From assembly GCA_023213395.1 (NCBI GenBank), contig CM041465.1:154945741-155009740 (forward strand): a DNA stretch of 64,000 bases, given 5' to 3'. Both the position numbers and the translations under genes were made by a program. This stretch comes from Cycas panzhihuaensis. Lineage: Eukaryota; Cycadophyta. Below, one piece after another: positions 46,291 to 58,199 of the stretch. A model generated the notes under the pieces. That model was not told the origin of the DNA. It saw nothing but the letters and a program-made list of their open reading frames with translations, and made no database searches. Each line of letters starts with the position of its first letter. Within the stretch, counting starts at the first letter, position 1.

Positions 46291-46724
46291 TGTAGGAAAA
46301 ATATAGCAAGAGAATAGGGTAGAACATGTAATAGAATCACAAAGATCAATATTGCAATAATACATCAATGTATCATAATCACAATAGCATAAACCATGAA
46401 AGTATTATTGTTCAATCCATTATAGTAGAAAAGAGTAATACAAATTTCCAATAAGGAGGCGGTGTCTAAAGACACTAGGGTTACACACCCCTCAATATTT
46501 ATAATTTGAGGAGGAGGGAAACTCCTCAACCCCTGAATTCAAAATAATAATAAAATAATGTTCACTTAACTCAAATGAAACTAACTCAACTTAACATAAA
46601 TCAAAGTTAAACTTACCTTAACTTACCTTGACATGTTGAGTATCACATGTCTAAATTGAGGTTGATGATATGTATAATCCTGGTTGGAAAGGTGGGAGTG
46701 GAGTTATGATGATTAACTCCAATA
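46291..46724 (-). repeat. 5' LTR of element G
   Basis: The 434-bp copy of 40,767-41,201. Its outer end reads CCAATA on the plus strand, from CCAACA, followed by the GAGAA target duplication. Confidence 0.92.
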
Positions 46725-46862
46725 GAGAAAAAGTATAAAATAAGGAGATAGATCTTGTTTACTGTCCAATAAGAGATCAAGTAGTTGATATATTGACAAA
46801 GCCTCCAGTAAACAAAAAATTCAAGTTTCTTAGAGATAAAATAGGGTTAAAAGGATAAAATA
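46725..46862 (+). pseudogene. RNase H of element E, C-terminal part
   Basis: NKEIDLVYCPIRDQVVDILT followed by KPPVNKKFKFLRDKIGLKG and a stop is the end of copia pol. It continues the reading interrupted at 40,766 once G and one GAGAA are removed. Confidence 0.9.
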
Positions 46863-46864
46863 TT

Positions 46865-46873
46865 AAGAGAGGG
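46865..46873 (+). promoter_or_regulatory. Polypurine tract of element E
   Basis: AAGAGAGGG lies directly before the 3' LTR start. Confidence 0.75.
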
Positions 46874-47070
46874 TATTAGGATATAATGTTTTATTTAGGG
46901 TCTTTAGTTAAGTTCAATGGTTTATAATAGAAGGACATGTATCATTATGTAATATGTTAGTTATAAGTTAGCTCAAAGGGAGTTATAGACCCTAATTATA
47001 TGTATTCTCTTGCACACTCAATAATACTCATTAAGCATTCTTCATCTAACATTGGGATATCAATCTAACA
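46874..47070 (+). repeat. 3' LTR of element E
   Basis: The 197-bp copy of 28,475-28,672 ends ATCAATCTAACA, followed by TTTTA, the near match of TTTCA on the left. Confidence 0.92.
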
Positions 47071-48350
47071 TTTTATAGATGCTTCTCCATTATCCCTTAT
47101 CTTAATGTCATTGTCTAATCTTAATTGTCATTACCACTATCAAGAATTTGAATGAACATTTACATTGATTTAGGAATTCATTGATATGTGTATTCCTTTC
47201 TCTGAAGTTTCTTTTATTATTGAATTTGTTCCTACTTATCTAGACTCTTTGGTTGACTCTCTTTTATATTTTAGGCCCTCTTATTTATCTATTGACCTAC
47301 CAAGGAATTTACTTCTCGTCACTTCCCTCCATACATCATAAGTTGGGTTTTTCAAAACTACTTGATTATTTCCAACCTCAAGAGACCATTTTTCTAGTAG
47401 AACCTACTCATCCTCATTTTGAAGAGGGAAATGCAATGCTTATAGAACAAACTATAGATGTTGACTTAGAACTAGGTGATGCCCCTAAGATTATTAAACT
47501 TGGAGCTACTTGTACTTCTCAAGAGATTACTTAATTTAAGGATCTCTTTTGTGAGTTCCATTTAGTCTTCCATTAAGATTATAAAGATATACATGACCTT
47601 AATTCCTAAGTTGCTAAACATAATATCACAATAACTCTTAGCACTAAACCTATATGCCAAAAATAATGATCCATTTACCCACATCTTTCTATTGTAATCA
47701 AACAAAAAGTAGAGAAATTATTAGGAGCTAAATTCATTAAGAGTGTGGATTATTCTCAATGGGTTTCTATTATAGTTCTAGTTGTGAAGAAAAATGGTTT
47801 GATTTAAATTTTCTTTGACTTTTAGGATATTAATGATACTTGTCCCAAGGATAATTTCTCTCTCCCCTTTCTTGACTAAATTTGAGATCAAACAACTAGT
47901 TTTGAGGTGATGTCTCTTATGGATGGATTTTTTGGCTATAATTAGATCTTTATTATACCCCGAGATCATAATAAGATTGTATTTACTATTCCTTGGGGTA
48001 CTTTCATGTACAAGCTCATTCGTTCTGCATTAAAAAACATTGGTGCTACTTATCAGAGAGTGATGGTTCAAATTTTCCATGATGTAATTAGCAATATTAT
48101 TGCCATATACTTACATGATATGCTTGTTCTTTCTCACAAAAGATATGATCATGTCTGTGATATAAGAATAATCTTTAAAAGATTAAAAAAATATTATTTA
48201 TATTGTAATTTATCTAAATGTGTGTTTGTTGTAATGTCAGAAAGAATGTTAAATAACTTTGTTTCTCATGGTGGAATTAAAATATATCTTGATAAGATTA
48301 ATGTAATTGTTGATATGCCTCCTCCTAAAAATCAAAATCAAATTAAATTA
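47071..48350 (+). pseudogene. Reverse transcriptase of element D
   Basis: Blocks in order: HFEEGNAMLIEQTIDVDLEL (47,420), KVEKLLGAKFIKSVDYSQWV (47,710), DINDTCPKDNFSLPF (47,830), FEVMSLMDGFFGYN (47,905), ALKNIGATYQRVMVQIFHDV (48,030) and YLHDMLVLSH (48,110). The active site YLHDM has lost one Asp of YVDD. It is the direct continuation of D's protease linker at 28,474. About ten stops are present. Confidence 0.87.
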
Positions 48351-48650
48351 AGTTGACTTGGTTTGCTTAAGATGTTTTATTGCTAATTTTGCTTTAGATG
48401 CTAAGCCTATCACGAATCTTTTAAAGAAACACATTGAATTGCAATGGACTCCTTATGTCCAAGAGTCCTTCAATAAGTTGAAGTAAGCCTTAATCTCAAC
48501 ACTTATGCTTGATCTAGCTAGATTTAACAAACCTTTTGTCTTATACACTTCCTCTATAGAAGAATCATTATCAGGTATGTTAGTACAAGAGGATTATTTA
48601 TATCTGTAATGAGGATAAACTACAGCTCCAAATTCTTTTCTTATCTAATG
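48351..48650 (+). pseudogene. RT-linked RNase H of element D, N-terminal part
   Basis: After a frameshift near 48,350, the sequence corresponds to the connection region (ITNLLKKHIELQWTP, then ESFNKLKxALIS) and PFVLYTSSIEESLSGMLVQE, aligned with A's PFILYTFTTDESLGA. The catalytic Asp of this block is not preserved. Confidence 0.7.
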
Positions 48651-49620
48651 AGCTAAAACTATGGGCATTTCCTTTTCTTAGTCTTTTGTCATCTTCTCTT
48701 AAGTTGTTCCTACTTTTATAAAATATTTTACTCTGGTGATCATATAAGTTTATTCCTCCTTTTAGTATATGTGTTGATTGTGAGTATTCTTCTTTTAGGG
48801 TTTTGGTCTTTTTCTCTTTTGAGTTCCATACTCAAGAGAGATTTTGGGCCCCCATTCTTGTTATTTATCTTCATCCTTGAAAAGACAGATCAGTTCATTA
48901 GCTTTAGACACTTTATTAGTTACTTAGATCATATCTTTACTTGCTAGTCCTTTACTGTGAGGATTCCTTCTTAGTCATTTATCACCTATTATTTTCTTTT
49001 TTTTTTTCATTATCCTCAGTTCTCTCTATTTACATTCTAAGGTGAACACTCATTCTACTTCTTTCCATTTACATTTAGACATATTGTGATTTTGATTTCC
49101 TCTTTCTTCCATGATTCAATCCTTAGGAAGATTGGTCTCTTTTATTTTGGTTCTATTGACAAGGATAAATCCTTGTTGTACTAAGTAAAAGAACTTTATA
49201 ATTGGATGGTTATGAGTCCTTTCTTATAAATATAAAAATATATATAAAAGATAAAAGTTTATTAAAAAATGAAAAGTAAAAGTTAAAAAAAGAAAACAAG
49301 TATATCTTCATTATCCTCTTATAATCTAGGGTAAATTGCATGATGGCTTTGTTCCCACCTATTGACATGATAGAATGGGTTTATTTGGATGAGTCATTTA
49401 GAATGTTTAGATCTAATTGCTTGGGTCCATTGTGGCCTTAATTATGATTGAATCTTACTTGATGCCTTTTATTTATGGTTGATTATGGTCATCCCAATTA
49501 TGAGTTTTCTTTTCTCTCATTACAGTAAGAGTCAACCTCATTCTTTATTGTCTCTTTGGTGATTAATTATTGCATTCTCCTTCATTGATCACACCGTCTC
49601 CAAATACTAGTCATATTCTC
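48651..49620 (+). other. Degraded pol of element D between the two RNase H domains
   Basis: The position calls for the second half of RNase H and a linker. I see only AT-rich sequence with many stops. A block near 49,380-49,440 (WVYLDESFRMFRSNCLGPLW in one frame) may be coding-derived but is not recognised. Confidence 0.35.
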
Positions 49621-49625
49621 CCATA

Positions 49626-50040
49626 ACATTGGGTATTTTCAGTGATGGAGGTAGTAGAGGCAACACAGGATTGTGTGTTACTACTTTAGTGATTTATAAC
49701 CAATCAAGAAATCCTCTCCTCTCTACTGGCCTATTTATATCTAGAGTAACTAATAATAAAGATAAATATTCTACCATTATTGGAGCCTTATCTAATATTT
49801 CTCATTCTTATTTGAGACCCATCATCATATATTTTGATTCTCATATTGTAGTCTACTAACTAGTTGGGACATATCAGTTACACTCTTCATAACTCCTCTT
49901 GCATCATTAGGCTTCATCATTGATGTTACTATTCTCTTTAGTTACTATCCAGTGTATTCCTCATTGCTTTAATATTGAAGTTGACACTCTTATTTCTTTT
50001 ATCTTCAATGATCATTTTAGTTGACTTATATCTTTTGGCT
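49626..50040 (+). pseudogene. Second (archaeal-like) RNase H of element D
   Basis: GIFSDGGSRGNTG matches LIFIDGGSCGNPG of the fragment at 13,420-13,925. VTNNKDKYSTIIGAL matches ATNNEAEYIAIIEAL, with the catalytic Glu lost, and IIIYFDS matches LLLCDS. It lies in the place expected for Tat pol, after the RT-linked RNase H. It is dead by loss of catalytic Glu and by stops. Confidence 0.75.
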
Positions 50041-50727
<687 letters not shown>

Positions 50728-50929
50728 CTATTATATGTTTTCATGGATCATCACACTAATGAATGTATATCACATTTAATTCATAAAAGGAAAAAAAGGG
50801 GAGAAAAGTGTTCAAAGTTAATCATCCATTATACACAACATTTGAAGAAAAATAATCTACACACACACACACACACAGACAAGAGAATATGGTATATTTG
50901 TCACTTATTTTACTCATGATATAATATCT

Positions 50930-52770
50930 AAGGCTCATAAAATACCTCACATCTCTCTCCTGTCCCTCTTTGTTCATCAAGATATGCTCATCTCTATAAG
51001 CCCAAGTGAGATATCTCCTATGCTTCTAGCTCCATCCTCTCTTCTCTATCTAGAGTTAGCCCATGTGTTAACTCCTCGCATGGTAGAAGATGATGCCCCT
51101 ACTAAATTGTGGTGCTCCCTAATAGAGTAGCATTTACTTCTACATGTGCTAATGTCATCCCCCAAAGGTGATGTCTCTCATCCTCTATGGCCTTAAGCTC
51201 TAACTCTCAAAGTCTCAACTCCATTCTCATGTCTAAGAACGTATCTCATGCTCATAGGGTATGACTAAAGTAACTAATGCGATGTCTCAATAGTGTGCAA
51301 TCTACCATATTCCATCTTGGAGCCTCATCCAATGTGGGCACATAGGGTAATATCAAGTCTGGCATCCTCCTCACCTCTGAGAGAGTCATGATATCCTCAC
51401 CTATCCATATAAAAGATATAAATCATGATCAGTCTCCTATAAAGAAGGTAAATAATCAAAAAGAGATAGAATTCAACACATTCAAAATTAATTAATTAAC
51501 ATGCCTACTAGCTCACCTCCTCCTACTAACTTTGCTATCATCTCCTCCTTAGGCTATGAGACTCCCATTTCTTGAGACTCTTGGGTAGCCTCTTGAGTAG
51601 GCTTCCCTTCTCCCCCTCTACTCCTACCTCCTCTCCCCTACTTATCTAGCAAGCCTAGCTCCATACTGTGTATGGAGCCTCTGCTATCTCTACGTAGTGC
51701 TCAATCTACCCTCTCAAGCACATACCTACTCTATCCCTCTCCTATATTGATCAATGCCTCTCCTCTCCCACCTCGACCCATCTCACCATGACCACCATCT
51801 CTACCTCCTCTACATCTCCTCTCTCTTCCTCTACCTCTCCCTCCATGAGTGATAGGGGCCTCTCCTATTACTCTTCTCTCTACTGCATCAGCCTCATCAT
51901 CACTCCACATTGGCAACCCCTTGTACACATCCTTCACTAGCTACCTCCTAGTCATCCTACTTAACAAGGGACTGTGTGTGCTCCTTGCCATGATGGTTGT
52001 CTTGTTATAGATATAAGCTCTCATGTGCCACCTATTCATTCATGGATCCATAACTGTTATCTAACCTAGAACTCCTCATGGCCTTATCGAAGGAATATAG
52101 TCATACAACTAATACATTAGGATGCAGCTATAAGAGAATCCCCTCCTCTCCTACCTCCTAATCCTGGATAACCAAATGCATATACTATCTATTATGTATT
52201 ACACCTAGTTTATCCAAACTCCCTACTCACACCTCCTCATCACTCTTTCCCATTAAGCTAGAACCCCCATAAACTTTTACGTTCTCGCAATCTAGAATAT
52301 AATACTAAGAGTAATGATCCTCCGTATAATAAGAATCCCTTTTACTATCTATATGGCCTTAATAGATATGCCATGGGGACCAAACTAATCAATAAAACTA
52401 GTCAAATACTAATTATAGGCCTCGTGAGCCTCATCATCTACTAGTCTACTAAGTCTAACCCTCCTTCCATGCCAGCTCATCCTAGTATCCTTCCCACATC
52501 CCTTAAAGTAATCTCTATGTCTTTGATCACTTGTAGTATGAAGACATTCCTTCTTAAAATCTAATAGTTAATGAAATCATGTAGTATATTTTACTTCATT
52601 ACTAGTTAGGTCAATCCGCCTAGGATAGTCTACAAGACCTCAATATGGCCCAATCTGCTTGATCTAACTGACCAACTAGCTGTCTGATAGTTAATCCTTC
52701 ATTTTCTTGTTTCTCTACCTACTCCAAAGGCCACATCATAAAAAAATATATATATATCAGATTCTGATTT
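50930..52770 (-). pseudogene. Antisense ORF of element D, plant mobile domain type
   Basis: On the minus strand, opposite to D, VKDVYKGLPMWSDDEADAVE near 51,930-51,880 matches ADLYRVARWDSDDEA of element A's antisense ORF, followed by a Gly/Arg-rich low-complexity stretch in place of A's Gly/Glu-rich tail. MARSTHSPLLS precedes it. The 5' part (52,000-52,770) is too decayed to read in one frame, and the coiled-coil exon would lie at 50,930-51,450. Position and polarity match A and B exactly. Many stops are present. Confidence 0.65.
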
Positions 52771-53361
52771 TCATGTTATAAAACTTTCAATTTTTAATTT
52801 CTTTCTTTCAAATCCAAAAAGTGTAATAAATCAATTAAAAATATGACTATCTACGAAAAAACATGACTACATAGCAAAAAATGTTATTTGTTATCAAAAA
52901 TGTGATTTCTATATTTTAGTTATTAAATTATCTAACTTCATTTTTTATGGCATGTTTGTGTTTTGGTCATGGTTGAGCATTTTTTGCTCTATAAAATCAT
53001 ATTTTTTATTACACAATTTATCTTTAAAAAAAATCTAAAGAAGACTTACCAGATATCTTGCCCCTCACTGCATCCTATTGTATCTATCTACTAGAGTTGA
53101 TCCCTCACAGAAATAGCTCCAAAATACCTTAAAAATAAGCAAAAGGGCCCTTAGATAACTTAATTTTCTAGCTCCCTCCTATGAAAATGAAATTAAATAT
53201 ATTAAGTTTTCTTTTAAAAAGAGAGGGCCTTTTCTCTTTTTTTCTAAGCAAAATTTTTTCTTCCATCTATTAGATTTATCCAAGTGAATTTTATCTTTTT
53301 ACAATCACCACTCATAGATAGAATTATTTTAAAATAAGGAAATGATTTATCTTTTATCTAC
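52771..53361. other. AT-rich DNA between D's antisense ORF and 3' LTR
   Basis: There is no gene on either strand. By analogy with A and B the promoter and first exon of the antisense ORF would lie here, but no convincing TATA-ATG pair was recognised. Confidence 0.4.
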
Positions 53362-54115
53362 TAGGGTTAATTATTGACCTTAATGTACTTGTATTCCATG
53401 GAGGGTTTTAGAAACCTAAATGCTACATCTTTCATTTATTTTCCTTCAAATTAACTCCTAGCTTAGTCTCCAAAATACTTTGAACCCTTTTACCTATTAA
53501 AGAGTCTAGACTATGATAAAAAATGCTTCAAAAGTTGATTGTTGATGAGCTTAAACTATGACAATTAATCTCCAAAGTCCTTCATCATATTAATGAGTTT
53601 AAACTATGATAGAGGACTCTAAAAAGTCACCTACTAATGAGTCAAAACTATGGTAGTCCTAGGCTCCAAAAAGGCACTTGTTAATGAGCCTGAAAACTAT
53701 GATAGTTCATCTTTTATGCTCTAACAAAAGGACCTTCCTCTGAAGTTTGGTTAATGGGAGACAAACTATGACCAATTAGGTTCTTAAGCCCCATCTAGTT
53801 TGTGGGCATTCAACATCACTTTTATATGGAGTAATTATAAACTTAGTCTATTTGAGTAAGCTTTTAGGTAAAATCTCTTTAACTTGTTATTTTAGAAAAT
53901 TCCTTTGACTTGATTATAGGTTCTTTGTAAGTTAGTAAACCATCATCTATATACCTCATCCTAAACCTTTGTCTGATAGAAATCCTTCACTATATTATTA
54001 TCACCTTTTACCATCCTACTTCCTTTCTGATGTAGAAGCTTCAAGTGTCAAGGAGGTAAATGTTTCACCAAAACCTAGCCCCTCATTCATCCTTATCACT
54101 TTTAGTAGGCCTCTT
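53362..54115 (+). repeat. Large inverted repeat, left arm
   Basis: It is the reverse complement of 56,345-57,090 with moderate divergence over about 750 bases. Matching blocks include TTGACCTTAAT, AAAGGACCTTCCTCT, GAGACAAACTATGACCA and CCTTTTACCATCCTACTTCC. Confidence 0.9.
53480..53790 (+). repeat. Tandem ~60-bp units in D's LTR
   Basis: About five diverged units each contain GAG(C/T)(T/C)-AAACTATG(A/G)(T/C)A followed by CTCCAAAA or similar. The same units lie inverted at 56,710-56,990, and a single unit is recognisable in A's LTR near 13,390. Confidence 0.65.
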
Positions 54116-56344
54116 ATATTTTTTCATGTGAGAATGATTAATTTCAAGTTTGTTTCATGTTGTATTAGGCCATATTTCGATGAAATATAATCATGAATTT
54201 TATTAGATGATGATGTATGTTGGATGATGATGATGTATTATATACTCTTTCACTTATCAATGAGTGATATTTATGGCTATTATGTCTCTCTTTATAATCA
54301 TTCTAACTTATTTTTCCTTTAAGACAGTTGTTTGCTTCATTTTTCTATCTTGACTTTATTTTTTTATGATCTTGTTTTATCATTTTTGGGCTTGTACTTA
54401 TAGTTTTCATCCTCTTTGGGCTATTTTTCTCATTGGTTGAGTCATTTGTGCTTAATTTTTTTTAATAAAAAATAGTTTTTTAATTTTTCAATGAGTGATT
54501 TGACCTCTTGATTCGTCGCATTTTTGGTCCTACCAAAAATATGATCGATCGTATTTCATGAAGAAGATAACTTAATTTTCCAAGATAAAATGTGACTAGT
54601 CAAACTTTTTATTGTTATGCATGCAATTTTTTTTTAGCACACTAGTTTTACATGCCCCTACCCAAATTTGATGGAAACCTACCTCTTTCTCATTAAGAAG
54701 TTTTAGAAAACCCTAGTTTATTGTATCATTCATTCTTTGTTGAGTTCAAGATCAAGTTTGGAGAGATTTTTCTTAAGATTTTAAGAGATTCCTTAGCTAC
54801 TGTTTGGAGAACTATTTTTTTAAAGAAAATATAAAGCCCAAGGGAGCAAATTTGAAGCTCTATTTACTGACTTGTTATTACACGAATTTCAATGGTCGAT
54901 GCTTCTTAAAAGTACTTATTTTTCTCAAAAATATTTTAACTCCAAACTTCTTTTTTCTAGCAAGATCTTTCCTTTTGATTTCTTACAATTTTTTTTTTCT
55001 TTTGGTGACTATTTGTAATCAGAATTATGTCTATTTTTTTGTTAACATCCAAAATACTTTTGTTGATAAAGTTGCCTTGGGATACTTGGCCGAAAGGTTA
55101 GCCTTTTGTGAGAAGAACAAAGGTGGACTATTATGGAGAATGGTCATCTCTCCACTAAAGAAATAACTACTCTTTCCCATTCTTTTTTAGTTGTCCAAGT
55201 CCCCAAGAGATCTAGTTTCACCTTTGCTTATCTATAGTTATTGCTAAGTTGATTTCTTATGTGTTTCTTCTTTTTGCTTCTTAGTTTTAAAGAAAAACTT
55301 AAAGAGGCTTAATTGCATAAAAGAGACAAGGCCATTCTAAGGTAGAAATTCATCAATAGACTAGAGATTACATAAATTATTGATGTTGTCTTGTTTGGCT
55401 TCATTCTTTTCATTTTCTTCTTGGTTAAGGGAAGAACATTGAATGTATGAATGATATATTTATATTGTGATTAGATTGCATGAGATTTAAGGATCCTATG
55501 GTATCCAAAAGATTCTATTTATGATAGAATATCTCTATTTTCCTAGTTTATTATTTGCTAATGGATGGTGATTTAATTATTGTTAGTTGCATATAATTTT
55601 TATGGTCTAAATATCATTCACTATAGTAAAAATATATCTTTGATATCTCTCACTTTCTTTTAAATTCATTCTCCAAAAGAAGATACCATGTGATTGAAAC
55701 AAAAACTTCATATAACCATCACATGTTACTTGATCTTTCATCAAATTATATATGTACTTACATGTGATACTAGTGGTATTTCAAGATAGGTGTTCTTATT
55801 GAAAATGGCGTGTTTTGTATCTAGAGGAAATAATTTCTCTTTCATTCTTAGTATGCTTCATTTTATTAGAAAAAAGGAAAAATGACATTGCATGCGTAGT
55901 TAGTTCTTTTATTTGTTTGTTAAAAAGAAGGTAGTTAGATCTTGTTATCCCATAGTTTGTTCTTGTGATTCCATTTCATTTAAACAAAAAAATAATAATA
56001 AAATAAAATAAAAAAAGAACCCTTCCATCACTTAACATTTTTTCCTTCATTTTAGTAAAACTCAAAAAGTTGAAAGAATAGGAGGAAATGAGTCCCTAAG
56101 AAGGATATAAGATACATTATCAACATAATCCTAAATTAAAAACTCCTCCATTTGATTATGTAGGCTAGTGGATTCAACCACCCCCCTTACATCCTAGTCT
56201 TTCGTTACTTCATTCCTATCTTAATTAAACAATATAATTTGGTGGAGACTCCTTCTTAAGAGTTGGAAAAGGGGGTCCTTTAGGTTATCTTAGGCTTCTT
56301 GTCTCTTAGCTTAGACTTGAAATAGAGGAAATATACCACTAGTT

Positions 56345-57090
56345 AAGAGACCTACTAAAAGTGATAATGATGAATGAGGCGGTAAGTGTTGGTGAAATAT
56401 TTACCCCCTTAACACCTAAAGCTCCTACTGCAGAAAGGAAGTAGGATGGTAAAAGGTGACAATGATCAAAGTGAAGAATCCTCTATTAGTAAAAAGGTTT
56501 AGGATGAGGTATGTGAATGATGGATGACTAACTTATAAAGGAATACCAATTAAGTCAAATAAATTTTCTAGAATAACAAGTTAAAGAGGTCATACCTAGA
56601 GGCTTACTCAAATAGACTGAGTTTACAATCACTCAATGTAAAAGCAATACTAGATGCCCATAAATTAGATGATACTTACGAACTTAACTGGTCATAGTTT
56701 GTCTCTCATTAACCACACTTTAGAGGAAGGTCCTTTTGCTGAAACATAAAAGTATAGACTGTTATAGTTTTTGGGCTTATTAGCAGGTGGCTTTTTTTAA
56801 CCTTAGACTACCATAGTTTCAAATCATTAGTAGGTGACTTTTTAAAGCCTCTCATCATAGTTTAATCTCTTTAATGGGATGAAGGAATTCAGAGCTTGAT
56901 TATCATACTTTAAGCTCATCAATAATTAGATTTCAAAATATTCTCTATTATAGTTTAGGCTCTTTAACAGGTAAAAGGGCCCATAGTGTTCTAGAGACCA
57001 AGTTAAGACATAATTTGAAGGAAAATGAATGAAAAATATGAAATTCAGGTCTTCAGAAATCTCCATAGAAGACAAGTATATTAAGGTCAA
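56345..57090 (-). repeat. Large inverted repeat, right arm
   Basis: This is an inverted copy of 53,362-54,115. It begins exactly where D's 3' LTR loses homology to the 5' LTR and ends where a G-type LTR starts. It is most simply the 5' part of a second Tat LTR in minus orientation, fused to D. Confidence 0.85.
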
Positions 57091-57420
57091 TGTTGGGGTT
57101 AATGCTTATCACCCCACTCCCACCTTAGGCACATGTGAACATACACCAGTTAAGATAAGTTAGGTAAGGTTAATTTTAAATTGAGTTAAGTATTATTTTA
57201 TTGTTTGAATTTTAGTGGTTGAGGAGGTTTCCCTCCTCCCTCATAACTATATATTTTTAGGGTGAAAAACCTTGGCGTCTTTATACATCACTAACATTTG
57301 GATATTTGATGTACTCTTTCAATATGGATTGAATAATATGACATTTATCTTATGTTTCTCATGATGGATTAGTATGTGCATACCTGCGTTGCTCTTCTCT
57401 CTTTGTATTATTTTCTAACA
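57091..57420 (+). repeat. LTR related to element G (plus strand)
   Basis: It begins TGTTGGGGTTAATGCTTATC and ends TTTTCTAACA. The blocks CACTCCCACCTT, GGTTGAGGAGG-TTTCCCTCCTCC and ACTATATATTTTTAGGG match the minus strand of G's LTR. A primer site TGGCATTAGAGC follows at 57,423. No partner LTR is seen in the window, so the element is truncated. Confidence 0.8.
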
Positions 57421-57692
57421 TATGGCATTAGAGCATAGATCTATTTGGGCTTATAATCTTTGAGCATAGATCTTGGCCTGCTACATTTGGCACTCTTATT
57501 TTTTGTAATATTTGGAGCATAGATCTTGGTATATTTGAGCTATTTGGGCTTGCATTTTTTAAGCTAGATCTTGGAATCACTTGGTACAATATAAACAGAT
57601 CTTAGCATAATTTGGTTTTAGAGCAAGTGTTCAGTGGAAATGAGGTATCTTATGGCACTTCTCTATGGTTAATTGCTATAGGTTGATATTAT
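57421..57692 (+). other. PBS and leader of the G-related element
   Basis: TGGCATTAGAGC at 57,423 is two transitions from TGGTATCAGAGC. The leader holds repeated GCATAGATCT(T) and TTTGGGCTT units (57,432, 57,465, 57,518, 57,567), comparable to the AGATCT repeats of G. There is no coding region. The solo LTR of F interrupts it. Confidence 0.65.
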
Positions 57693-57992
57693 TGAAGGAA
57701 GGATGGATCTAGGAGATAAATCACTCACATGCACACAATGGTAATAGAAGATGAAACAAGATATGAGAGCAAGCTTGGAGGTGAGAATGAATAATGACTC
57801 CCTCCTTGAGATTTCTCCTTTTATTATTGAGGGTGAGCATTAGGGTTGGGATTTTCCCACCTAATGATATGAACCCGAAATTATATCTAAATACATATAA
57901 AGTACATTTCATTAAGAGACTAATGTTAATAATATATCCTAAGGTCACATAATTAATCTACACAAATGACCTTGATACATTAACCTCTTTCA
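57693..57992 (-). repeat. Solo LTR of the F family
   Basis: A 300-bp reverse-complement match to F's LTRs from TGAAGGAAGGATGG to CCTCTTTCA, flanked on both sides by ATTAT. The perfect 5-bp target duplication shows a complete insertion later reduced to one LTR by recombination between its ends. Confidence 0.95.
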
Positions 57993-57997
57993 ATTAT

Positions 57998-58199
57998 TTG
58001 GTCGAGAGTATTAAAACTATAGAGAAATTTGTTAATATTTTTTAATATTTCATTATATTACATTGTTTTTCTATCATTTATGTTTGGAACCATTTTTGTT
58101 GATTTAGAACCAATTGGAGTGCCTCCTACATTACGCAGAACCATAGCATATGACTACTTATTTTGCTTATAATTGGGTCATCTAGTTATTGGAAAAAAT
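57998..58199. other. Continuation of the G-related leader or unassigned DNA
   Basis: AT-rich DNA between the solo LTR and the TRIM. No gene is seen. Confidence 0.3.

Larger units (their letters stand above)
40767..46724 (-). mobile_element. Element G: non-autonomous LTR element carrying host gene fragments
   Basis: LTRs 40,767-41,201 and 46,291-46,724 are direct repeats, and the flanks are a perfect GAGAA target duplication. On the minus strand the PBS is next to the right LTR and the purine tract next to the left LTR, so the element reads right to left. It has a copia-like gag fragment (41,954-41,526) but no protease, integrase, RT or RNase H. The 4.3 kb between PBS and gag holds an AGO-like PAZ fragment and an NSUN6-like fragment, both on the plus strand, antisense to the element. 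It would need another element's enzymes to move. Confidence 0.92.
28475..47070 (+). mobile_element. Element E: Ty1/copia retrotransposon, host of F and G
   Basis: LTRs at 28,475-28,672 and 46,874-47,070 end in CCAACA and CTAACA. The 5-bp flanks TTTCA and TTTTA differ at one base, so a target duplication is likely. PBS, gag, protease, integrase, RT and RNase H follow the copia order on the plus strand. F is inserted in the leader and G in the RNase H gene, which accounts for the 18.6-kb span. Confidence 0.92.
53362..56344 (+). repeat. 3' LTR of element D
   Basis: The 3' part (55,969-56,344) repeats the left LTR at 24,408-24,775. The 5' part (53,480-53,780) contains units like CTACTAATGAG-AAACTATGGTAG, also found in A's LTR near 13,390. 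The length of about 3 kb fits the LTRs of A, B and C. The last about 35 bases are missing at the join with the inverted copy at 56,345. The start is approximate. A frame at 54,804-55,166 lies inside and has no recognised family. Confidence 0.65.

Noticed and set aside
54804-55166. 120-codon frame rich in Phe and Leu
   Set aside because: It lies within D's 3' LTR; composition follows T-rich DNA and no homologue is recognised.
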